This document shows, in pieces, positions 16,488 to 24,900 of a stretch of DNA of 64,000 nt. The notes under the pieces were generated by a model. The model was not told where the DNA came from. It was given only the letters and a program-made list of their open reading frames with translations, and ran no database searches. Both the position numbers and the translations under genes were made by a program. Numbering within the stretch: position 1 is the first letter of the stretch; each line of letters starts with the position of its first letter. Source of the stretch: Pirellulales bacterium (GTDB lineage: Bacteria > Planctomycetota > Planctomycetia > Pirellulales > Lacipirellulaceae); contig JALHQZ010000008.1 in NCBI GenBank assembly GCA_022841705.1, forward strand, positions 89,582 to 153,581, given 5' to 3'.

Positions 16488-17207
16488 ATGAATATCTTTT
16501 TCCTGAGCGCGCTTGTCAAGCTGGCAGCGCAGTATCATAACAATCGACATGTTGTGAAGATGATTTCGGAGACGTGTCATCTGCTGTCGACAGCGTGGTG
16601 GGCGCTGAATGCGCAGGATGCCGAGGTGCTTTTCAAGCAGGGTTTGATCTGGAAGAGTACGCACGCGCAGCATCCGTGTGCTGTGTGGGCTCGCGCCTAC
16701 GTCAACAACTACGTTTGGCTGGCGTCGCTCGGCATTGCACTTTGCGACGAGTTTGAGCTGCGTTTCAGCGGCGCACCGCACGCTGCGCGCGCCAAGCTCG
16801 AGTGGCTCAGCGCCAACGCACCTCGCTCCATTCCGTGCACGCCGCCGTCGTCGCTCCACTTTCAATGCCAGGTGACGCTGCCGCCGCAATGCATGCCCGA
16901 GGCGTACGTTGTTCCCGGCGATCCTGTTGCAGGCTACCGCCAGTACTATCAGTGCGCAGACAAGGCCAAGCTGCGCTGGTGGGCGCCACGCAGCTCCGCG
17001 CAGCTCGACGGCAGCGAGAGCGGCGAGCGTTTTGTACCCGAATGGTTCGAGGCGCGCCCATTGGCGGCGCCAAAGTACTTTGCGGGCAAGCGCAGAGTCG
17101 TCGCCGTCGCCACCTGCTACGATAGAGACGAAACAGCTGGTAGCCGCGGCAAGCGATCGCGCATTGCCTCGGGAGAGTTGTTACCAATTGAAGTGGCGCA
17201 AACATGA
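16488..17207 (+). CDS. Phage-type MNIFFL-family protein of unknown function
   Basis: 239 residues from the ATG at 16488. The protein follows a family common in marine and T4-like phages: MNIFFLSALVKLAAQYHNN, then HVVKMISETCHLLSTA, HPCAVWARAYVNNYVWLASL, ALCDEFELRF, LPPQCMPEAY, YRQYY, and FVPEWF. The conserved His, Lys, Glu and Trp residues of these blocks are all present. In phages such proteins are usually left unnamed; some annotations suggest a link to pyrimidine-dimer glycosylases because of the N-terminal H-x-x-K-M-x-x-E helix, which I regard as unproven. A phage-like gene in a eukaryotic-virus context suggests transfer. Its last four bases overlap the next ATG (ATGA), indicating tight coupling. 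Confidence 0.75.
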   Translation: MNIFFLSALVKLAAQYHNNRHVVKMISETCHLLSTAWWALNAQDAEVLFKQGLIWKSTHAQHPCAVWARAYVNNYVWLASLGIALCDEFELRFSGAPHAARAKLEWLSANAPRSIPCTPPSSLHFQCQVTLPPQCMPEAYVVPGDPVAGYRQYYQCADKAKLRWWAPRSSAQLDGSESGERFVPEWFEARPLAAPKYFAGKRRVVAVATCYDRDETAGSRGKRSRIASGELLPIEVAQT

Positions 17208-19684
17208 GTTCTGTGCCGCTTTGGGCCGATCCAGAGATGATGACCGCTACGTATGCGCTGCTCTACAACGTGCATGTGTGCTGCGGTGCGCCGTACCTGC
17301 CGTCTCTAATGGAGGAGCGAGTTTGGCGTCTGGTGTACGGCGATGCTGCGGTGCGACCGCGGAATCTCTGCTGGGCCTATGCGTCTGGCGATGCCGATAG
17401 TGAGATGGAGACCGCTGCATTTGTGTATAAGAAGCAGCGCTCGACGCCCGATGAGCGCAGTCGAATGCGCTCGCTTCGCACTCTCATTGGCGAGCTGCGC
17501 AGCAACGGTGCCGATCTTGAGGCGCGCGCCCTGCAGCATCAGATTACTCGCGCACAGCGCGAGTTGGCGCAGCTCGAAAAGGGCGGCGACACAGAGTTTT
17601 TTCTGCGGCCAGCGCGCACCATTGAGCGCAAGTTTGCCGGTGGCCAGCGCGCCTTTGAGGCACAGGTGCACGACGGCTATCTGTGCGCGCTGCACGCATT
17701 CAACAATGTTGCCAACAGTGTTGTGCTGTCGCCGCCCGATCTGCTGCAGTCGATCGAGCTGCTGCGCTCGCTCACCACGCGCTTTGCGTCGACCGAAGAG
17801 CTGATGCTGGCGGCGCTGCGCGAGGGCGTCTTTCTGCTGCCTCTGAAAGTGAGTACGGCGGCCGAGCTCGGTGCGCTCGATCGCGACCAGCCGTTTCCGC
17901 GGCGCAAATATGCGCTCGAGCTCATTGAGCGTGCCGGCGGCATGATCATACTGCAGAAGCGGCCCGAGCCGAATCCGGGTCACTTTGTCGCACTGGTGCA
18001 CGACAGCGCCGCTGCCACCGCCGACGAAGAGAATGACTACGAATGGGCCGTCTACAGCTATGATCGAATTGTGGCGCATGGGCCGACGGCGGCCGATGCG
18101 ATCGACGAGTTTGTGTTTGGCGTGCTCGCAGAGGCGTGTGAAGACGACGATGCGGTCGAGCGCGCCTATGCGTTGCCGACTCGCGAAGAGCGACGGCGCG
18201 CTCTGGAGAAGGGTCGCGGTGGCGGCGACAGCCAGGCAACTTTCTTCATTGGTCTGCTGCCGGTGTGCCTCGAGGCGCTCTGCGAGGACTCGCAGCAGTC
18301 GGTGCGGTTCGAAAACCTCGACGCCGACGCAGCCGCATGGCGCTATATGCTGCGTTCGATCGTGCGCCGCTCGCTCAGCGAAATGTCCGTCGTCTCTTAT
18401 GGCGACGCGGACGAGTGCGATCTGAAAGTGGCAGAGCCGGTGTCGCCGGCGACACTCGATGCGATCTGGATGCTCTTTTCCGACAGCGCTCGCGCGCGCG
18501 TACCGGAGCAGCTGCGCTTTGACGGCATGGACGGCGTCAATGCGGCGTCGGCGATCGCGGTGCGCCTATCGGTCGACGAACAACTGAATGCGGTTGCTGA
18601 GCAGTTGGCGCGCGCCGTTCTAGTGGCAGACGCCGACGCGGCGCGAGATGTGCTGACGCAGACGCGCTCGATGCTGCGCGAACTACCGGCGCTCGGCCTG
18701 CTCTTTACGATGCGCGATAACTTTCGCAAGTTTTGCCGGCTCGTCGACAACACGCATTGGTTTCGCCTGCTCGCACTCTCGCTCAGCACGACCTCGATTC
18801 TCAGCGTGCTCGCCGCCGCCGCCGGTGCTGGCAGCACCTCTAGAGACTCTTGGCGCAGCCTCACCGTGCTCTTTGTGCGGCTGGCGCACAGCGATCTGCG
18901 CACGCTCGGCGTCAACATGAGCAGCACGCCGGCTACGAGCAAGCTCTACGACCGCTCGCTCGACACCTATGATCTGGCGCTCGATTTGCTGCGCCAGTGC
19001 GCGACTGTGGGCCGCGCGCCTCTGCCGTCGCTAGAGCTTTTTGAGCGTGGCGAAAGCGACGACGGCGACACGAGCAGCGAGGCGACGTTTGTCGCTCTGT
19101 TGCGCCAGACTCTCTTCTCGATGCCGTTTGAGAACAACAGTTTCGGAATCATCGAAAGGATTGCGCCCGAGCAGCCGCACAACGCACCGACGCGCGCAGC
19201 AATCGCCGCCCACTTTTCCAGCACTGCGCGACACTTTGTCGGCGCAGTCTATAGGCGCGACATGGCGCTGGCGCTTGTCGACGCGCTCGCGTTTGATCCG
19301 CGGTTTGCCGGCACGCCAGAGGAGCTCGACGAGGCGACGCGCGAAACGCACGAAACGCACCGCCTCGACGACGACTGGCGACCGCGCTTTGTCGAGCGCA
19401 TGGTGCAGATTGGCATACCGACCGTCCACCGGTACACCTTTGGCGCTCTGATCACGCAGCCAGACGAGCGTGCGCCGATTCTGACAAACATCGAACGCCT
19501 GCCGCTGCCGTCGCTGCCGGGTCGCTGGATGTCGACGCGGCCTCTGCTGACGCCAGAGGTGTTTCTGGAAACTGCGCCGCTGACCGTTTTGCCCGATTTG
19601 CGAGAGGCTGGGCGCGAGTCGCTGCGACGTTCGAATGCAGTGAAGCGCAGGCGCGAGGCTACCGCACTCGACCGCCAAGATTAA
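17204..19684 (+). CDS. Josephin-like cysteine protease (deubiquitinase-like)
   Basis: 826 residues. Residues about 155-168 read HDGYLCALHAFNNV, which matches the catalytic Cys block of Josephin domains (in ataxin-3, GxLCAQHxLNN). Near residue 259, GHFVALVHD supplies the expected catalytic His, followed by an acidic strand (YEWAVYSYDRI). Josephin proteases cleave ubiquitin from substrates. The N-terminal 150 residues and the large C-terminal part (330-826) are unrecognised; the latter is helical and Arg/Asp-rich. The family is usually much shorter (180-380 residues), so this is a large viral fusion or extension. It starts inside the stop of the preceding gene and is followed 15 bp later by a glycosyltransferase. 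Confidence 0.75.
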   Translation: MSSVPLWADPEMMTATYALLYNVHVCCGAPYLPSLMEERVWRLVYGDAAVRPRNLCWAYASGDADSEMETAAFVYKKQRSTPDERSRMRSLRTLIGELRSNGADLEARALQHQITRAQRELAQLEKGGDTEFFLRPARTIERKFAGGQRAFEAQVHDGYLCALHAFNNVANSVVLSPPDLLQSIELLRSLTTRFASTEELMLAALREGVFLLPLKVSTAAELGALDRDQPFPRRKYALELIERAGGMIILQKRPEPNPGHFVALVHDSAAATADEENDYEWAVYSYDRIVAHGPTAADAIDEFVFGVLAEACEDDDAVERAYALPTREERRRALEKGRGGGDSQATFFIGLLPVCLEALCEDSQQSVRFENLDADAAAWRYMLRSIVRRSLSEMSVVSYGDADECDLKVAEPVSPATLDAIWMLFSDSARARVPEQLRFDGMDGVNAASAIAVRLSVDEQLNAVAEQLARAVLVADADAARDVLTQTRSMLRELPALGLLFTMRDNFRKFCRLVDNTHWFRLLALSLSTTSILSVLAAAAGAGSTSRDSWRSLTVLFVRLAHSDLRTLGVNMSSTPATSKLYDRSLDTYDLALDLLRQCATVGRAPLPSLELFERGESDDGDTSSEATFVALLRQTLFSMPFENNSFGIIERIAPEQPHNAPTRAAIAAHFSSTARHFVGAVYRRDMALALVDALAFDPRFAGTPEELDEATRETHETHRLDDDWRPRFVERMVQIGIPTVHRYTFGALITQPDERAPILTNIERLPLPSLPGRWMSTRPLLTPEVFLETAPLTVLPDLREAGRESLRRSNAVKRRREATALDRQD

Positions 19685-19699
19685 TTCGGCGGAAAAAGA

Positions 19700-20452
19700 A
19701 TGACGGCGCTTTGCACAACTCTACTGATGCTGTTTGCCGATCGCGCGTGGCTGCCCGCGACCGAGTTGCTAGTGGGCGAGTGGCGACGCGCGAACCGTCC
19801 CTCGCCCGTGTGCATCAGGCTCGGTCTGTGGTGGTCGGTTGGCGAGGCGCCGCTGCCGGCTCTGTGTAGCGAGGCGGGCGTCGAGTGTCGATTGCTGGCG
19901 GAGCGGCGGCAGAGCTTTTTGGAGCGCATCGGCGAGCGTTTGCCGACAATTCTCACCGAGCTTCGGAGACGCGACCAAACGCTCGACATTCTCGTACTCG
20001 ACTCTGATGTTGTTTTGCAGCGCAACGCTGGCGCCTGGATACAGCGGCTGCAGCCCGGCAGGCGGCTCGTGTTTCAGCAAGAGTGGCCGTGCCAAACGGC
20101 GCCGCACCAGCTCTGCGTCAACGGTGGCGTCTGGTGGGCACAGCGGTCCAACGCCACCGTCGCTCTGCTCGAAGAGGCCGTCGGCCTAATGACGCGCCTC
20201 AGACTACCGGACCAAGACGCGCTTCAAATTGTCGCCGCGCGCCACGCGCACAAAATCGGCTTTTTGCCGCTCGATCGCTATCCAAACGGCTACGCGTTTC
20301 TACAACCGCACCTGTCGCTGGTGCGAGGTTTTGGCAGCCTGCATCTGATTCACGCCAACTGGCTGCGGACGCTCGAGTGCAAGTTGGATGCGATGGCGCG
20401 CGCAAGGCGGCGCCAAAACGCGTTGCTGGCGAGCAATTGTTCGCTTTTTTGA
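19700..20452 (+). CDS. Nucleotide-diphospho-sugar transferase (GT77-like)
   Basis: 250 residues. The central DILVLDSDVVLQRNAGAW block carries the D-x-D metal/nucleotide-sugar motif near residues 97-103. It is followed by CVNGGVWWAQRSNATVALLE and PDQDALQIVA, then SLHLIHANWL near the end, the order seen in the nucleotide-diphospho-sugar transferase family (RGXT/GT77-like). Such enzymes transfer a sugar, for example xylose, galactose or arabinose, to glycans or proteins in the secretory pathway. No clear N-terminal anchor is visible; MTALCTTLLMLFAD is weakly hydrophobic. It may glycosylate the mucin-like viral surface proteins encoded nearby; that link is inference. Confidence 0.8.
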   Translation: MTALCTTLLMLFADRAWLPATELLVGEWRRANRPSPVCIRLGLWWSVGEAPLPALCSEAGVECRLLAERRQSFLERIGERLPTILTELRRRDQTLDILVLDSDVVLQRNAGAWIQRLQPGRRLVFQQEWPCQTAPHQLCVNGGVWWAQRSNATVALLEEAVGLMTRLRLPDQDALQIVAARHAHKIGFLPLDRYPNGYAFLQPHLSLVRGFGSLHLIHANWLRTLECKLDAMARARRRQNALLASNCSLF

Positions 20453-20485
20453 TTGAAGCAGCGAAACGGTACTTTCAGTTCAATC

Positions 20486-21226
20486 ATGAGTGACCTGACA
20501 CCTCTTCTGCCCGGAGGCTTTGAAACGATTGCAGCCGCGTTCCTCAATCCGATTGGCTGGATTGCGCTGCTCGCAATCTTTGTGGTGGTCGCCACGCCGT
20601 GGGCGCGCTTCACGACGTTTGGCAACGTCGGTGCCATGAACCGCGCCGCCTACGACGATCTCGAGAAGGCAGCATCACAGACGTGGCTCGGCTGGTTTGT
20701 CGGCGGCGCGCCGCTGATCCTGTTCTTGCTGCAGGTTGTGCGCAACGTGGTGCTGTGGCTCTCGTGGACCTTCTACCTGGTCCTCGGCCCCGCGCTGACG
20801 GTCAGCGCCAACTTCTATCTGGCGGTCAACTCGCTGATTCTGGCCGGCGCCGTGTTTCACACGATTGCCGAGGAGTCGTTCTGGAATCTGCGCATGTTTG
20901 CGCTCGCCACCTTCCTGCGCTTCCTCGAGTGGGCCGTGTTCGTCGGCGCCTTCATCGCCGCTTTGATCGAGTTCATCAACATCGACTCGGCCAACGAGGA
21001 GGTCGGCACCAACCTCTTCCTGGTGATTGTGCTCGGCATCATCGTCGTGCACACGACGTGGCTGTTTGTGCGCAACATCGCCTTTCAGTGGGCGGCCGGC
21101 GCCATCGCCTCGCCCGAATGCGGCAACGAGATTCTCGTCGGCTCCGCCAGCTCGCTGCAGTCGATCAACAACGCCGCCGCCAAGCAGCGCGCCGCTCAGG
21201 GTGCGCTCGGCCCCAAGTTCAAGTGA
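20486..21226 (+). CDS. Multi-span membrane protein, 246 aa
   Basis: Begins at the ATG at 20486 (MSDLTPLLPGGFETIAAAFL). About six hydrophobic segments: residues 21-40 (WIALLAIFVVVATPW), 70-90, 92-112, 115-135, 140-165 and 183-203 (NLFLVIVLGIIVVHTTWLFV). Conserved small and aromatic residues and a Glu in a membrane segment (LIEFINIDS) suggest a packed helical bundle. No channel or transporter signature is recognised. Strong GC-rich codon bias suggests an abundantly expressed protein, possibly of the virion membrane. Confidence 0.7.
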   Translation: MSDLTPLLPGGFETIAAAFLNPIGWIALLAIFVVVATPWARFTTFGNVGAMNRAAYDDLEKAASQTWLGWFVGGAPLILFLLQVVRNVVLWLSWTFYLVLGPALTVSANFYLAVNSLILAGAVFHTIAEESFWNLRMFALATFLRFLEWAVFVGAFIAALIEFINIDSANEEVGTNLFLVIVLGIIVVHTTWLFVRNIAFQWAAGAIASPECGNEILVGSASSLQSINNAAAKQRAAQGALGPKFK

Positions 21227-21261
21227 TCGCGCGCGCTACAGTCACTAAAAACAAAGAAAAT

Positions 21262-21936
21262 TTACTCCAAACCTTCGCGCGACTTTCGCCGATCGAAGCG
21301 ATCCGAGTGCACCAGAGTGCCGTCGAGCGCGTACAGCTCCAGGGCAACACTGCCGCCCGGCAGCAAGCGCAGCGCCATCGGAACGGCGCTAAAGAGCCAA
21401 AAGCACGTGCCCCTGTCGGTCTGCGAGTCGATGCGGTACGCGAACCGGCCCGCCGTCGACAGCTGACGCGTCCGCTCGCACCAGTAGTCGATGAAAACGT
21501 GGTCGTCGCTAAAGTGCAGCGTTCCACGCTCGCCGGCGACAAAGACGTAGTGCTCGAGCGCATCGCTCGTGACGAAGCGATGGCCGATTGCGCGCGAAAA
21601 ATCGACACCAATCGCATCGCACACCAGCTCCATTGCACACATTTGCGTGCGCGACACTACAAGCGATTCGAGCAGCGTCGCCGTGGCAGTCGAGTCGTTT
21701 AGTGCTCGCAGCACCATTTCCACAGCAGTCTTATCGAGCCAGCCCAAGTGGCTCCAGTCTTCGGTTGTGGTGGTGGTGGTGGTTTCGAATGTTTTGCGCG
21801 ACACAACTCCCCTGTTCGCGGTCGTCGATGAGACGTTTTCCTCTTGTGGCAGCAGGCAACTTGGCGATCCGAGCTGCCTCTGATTGATTGCAAATGCCGC
21901 GCGTTCGTAGTCGCCCGAGGTCGTCAGTGCAGTCAT
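21262..21936 (-). CDS. Unknown protein, 224 aa
   Basis: The ATG at 21936 (MTALTTSGDYERAAF) is chosen; the longer frame starts with GTG and overlaps the upstream gene. There is a run of seven Thr near residue 55 (FETTTTTTTEDW), then a helical part (MVLRALNDSTATATLLESLV) and a beta-rich C-terminal half (HRFVTSDALEHYVFVAGERG, VALELYALDGTLVHSD). No family recognised. Its start is 34 bp past the stop of the giant secreted gene on the same strand. Confidence 0.6.
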   Translation of the reverse strand: MTALTTSGDYERAAFAINQRQLGSPSCLLPQEENVSSTTANRGVVSRKTFETTTTTTTEDWSHLGWLDKTAVEMVLRALNDSTATATLLESLVVSRTQMCAMELVCDAIGVDFSRAIGHRFVTSDALEHYVFVAGERGTLHFSDDHVFIDYWCERTRQLSTAGRFAYRIDSQTDRGTCFWLFSAVPMALRLLPGGSVALELYALDGTLVHSDRFDRRKSREGLE

Positions 21937-21970
21937 ATTCTGCTTTTTTGGTGTTTGTTCTGAAGTTTCT

Positions 21971-24900
21971 TCATTCGTCGTCGGTGCCACTCAGAATGAC
22001 GTCGGCGAGCGCGCGCGCCGGGTGATACAAAAGGTCGGCGGCACCCGCGTGTCGGTACCACTCGAGAACGAGCGCGTCGCAGCAGCTGTTTCCGGCGCAG
22101 CTCGCGTCACTTTCGCACGCGGCGCGCGAGTTGCAGCGCGAGCACGCAAAGTAGCGCGCCGCATACTCGTACGGCACGCCGGCAGTGCGCGGTGCGGCGG
22201 CACACTCGCCACCGCTCGACTCGCACACGCCACCGGCGGCCGCCGAGCTGCACTCGAGAATGCCGCCCTCGGTGCCGCCGCGGCACTGCTGCGCGTCAGA
22301 GCGCACGTCCTCGATCAGCGGCACGCCTTCGGCCGACCAGCGCCAGCTCGCACAGGCGGCCGCTGGCACACGAACGGCCAGCGGGTTAGGCGAAACGTCG
22401 CCGAGCACAACGGCGGCGCCGCAGTCGTGGTTGCGCAGCGCAAAGCGCAACGAGTTGTCGGCGCTGACGACAGTGTCGCGCGCGCCCTCGGGCAGCGTCA
22501 GAACCGCCGACGCGCCATAGAGCGGTGCGTAGCGGCGCGTCTCTCGCCGCGTGTTGATCGAGCTGTCGTAGTTGGACACGCCCACGAGCTCGTCGTACAG
22601 GCTCGTCTCGGTCGCCGGCGGCAGAGTCGAGCGTGTGTTGTCAAACAGCGCCACGTCGCCCGCCGCCTGCGCGCGGCAGTAGGCTGGCACATCGGCGCCG
22701 CCGCCGTCGGTCAGCGTGACACAGAAGGACTCGCTGACGCCCGCCGGCAGCAGGTGCGCGTCGGCGCTCTCGGCCGCCAGCACGTGGTGGAAGACGGCGA
22801 CGCGCACGCCGTCGGCCAGCGGCACGCGTCGCTCGAGTTCGCTTCTGATGGCGGCCGGATCAAACGTCGCATCGAGCACGGCTCGCGCGCGCTCTGAGCA
22901 GCCGGCATTGGCGCCCGCGCCCAGAGAGGAGATTTCGAGGCCGCGCGCCGACAGCGCATACGAGGCCGTGTAGCCGCCACCGCGCGCCAACGGCACCACG
23001 TGCACGTTGATGGCGCGCAGTTCGCCGTTGGCCGCGCGCACCTCGACCACGCGCTGCTCGGCAACCCAGTCGTTGATGTCGCGATCGCGGTGACCGTCGT
23101 CAAACGCCACGCAGTCGGCACCCACAGCCTCGCGCACCACGCGCGCGCCGCTCAGCTGCCAGTGGTCGGCATCGGCGCCCGAGCGGCCGCACCAGCGCGC
23201 CAGAGCACCGTAGTAGAGCTGCGCACAGCACGCGCTGACCAGAGCGCGTCGCGATGTCGGCTGTCGCTGCGCATGCCGGCTCGCGGCATCGAGCGATCTC
23301 CACGCGCGGTCGAACCACTGGTGGCCCAGAGCACTCGTCGCCGCCGACTGGCCATCGAGGCACTCTTGAGCCGCATCGACCGCCTCGCACTCGCCACCGC
23401 TCGCCGCCTGCTGAGCGGAGGCGCTGTCGATCTCAATGGTGCGCTCCTCCACATCGCTGGCGCACAGCGGACTGCCAGCTGCGCTGTTGTCGCCGTAGAC
23501 GTCGAAAACGGCCGCAGTGTACGCCAGCTCGGCGCGATCCAGAGCCAGGCGCACACTCGCTTCCGACACGCGCTCATCGGCGTCGGCAGAAACCACTGCA
23601 GCGCGCTGCACACTCGGCTCCGGAGGCTCGGGCACCACTTGGCAGAGAAGAGCCGACAGGGTCGCAGGCTGGCCAGACGAGCGGATGCAAACTGCCTGCG
23701 GAAACACGCTGCAGATGCAGCCAGTACCAGCGTCGACACACGGCTCTGAAGTGCCGAGGCAAGTCTGCTGGACTGTACCACCTGCATCGCCGCCCAGCTC
23801 AAGCGAGACCGTGCACGTGCCGTTGCTTTCGCATACGCCAGCAACCGAATTCGCCGTCAGCGTAGTCGTGCAATTCTCTGCAACAGTGCTTGGAATGTCA
23901 AAAGGCGGGCAAAAGAGTTCGCCCGGAGTCGGAGTCGGCTCCGGCGTCGGCGGGCGCGCGCGATTCAGGCAGACGCCGCGCTCCGGTTCGCACAGGTCGA
24001 TCGTCTTGGGGTCGTGGTCGTCGCAGTCGAGATACGAGTCGCACTCGCGCGGGCACACGCAGTCGCAGTTGAAAACGGGCAAGTGCACGTCGGTCTTGCA
24101 TGCGCCACTTTGGCACGTCGTCTGCTGGCACTGATCGCCAATAACCCCGATGCACGGCGCACCGTCGGGCTGATACGCGCACACGCCGCTCTTCTTCGAC
24201 TTCTTCTGCCGCGAATCCTTGGTCGACGAAGACTCTTTGCTGCTGCTGCTGCTGCTGCTGTGGTCATCGTCGTCGTCCCAGTCCGGGTTGGCGATAATGT
24301 CGCGCCAGCGGTCGTGGGAACGATCCTCGCTCGTGCGGCCGTCGAGGCGCGTCTCCGAGAGAATGCAGCGACCATAGTCGGCAGCGCACGTAAAGTCGGT
24401 GCACTTTTCGGCGTCGCAGTCGCGCGCATCGCGGCACGTTTCCAGCTCGCAGAGCTCTGCTGGGCAAATCTGATCCTTCGCCTCGAATTTGATGCGATAG
24501 TCGACGCAGCGCAGCTGCTGCCGGTCTTCCTCTGGAATTCGCGTCTGGTTGGCAAATGCCACGTGCTCAAACGACGTCACCACGAGCAGATAGTGACCGG
24601 TCGTCGGTGCGCGAAAGTCAATCTTGGTCGTCTGCACATCGCCGCCCTTGGGATGCGGTGTGCAGGTGACAGCGTGCAGATCGGCGCGCACCGGCAGCGC
24701 CTTGGAACACCAGTCGTTGGCGCTGATCAAGTACGCTACTTCGGTGCTCGACGGCGGCGTCGACGAAGAACAGTCGGCAACGCGCGTCTCGAGCACAACC
24801 GACACGAGGCGCTGCGCCGCAAAGATGCGGTAGATGTCATACGCGATCTTGTCAAACTCGACCGGGTCGACGCACGCTTCTCCCACGACAACGTGCGGTT

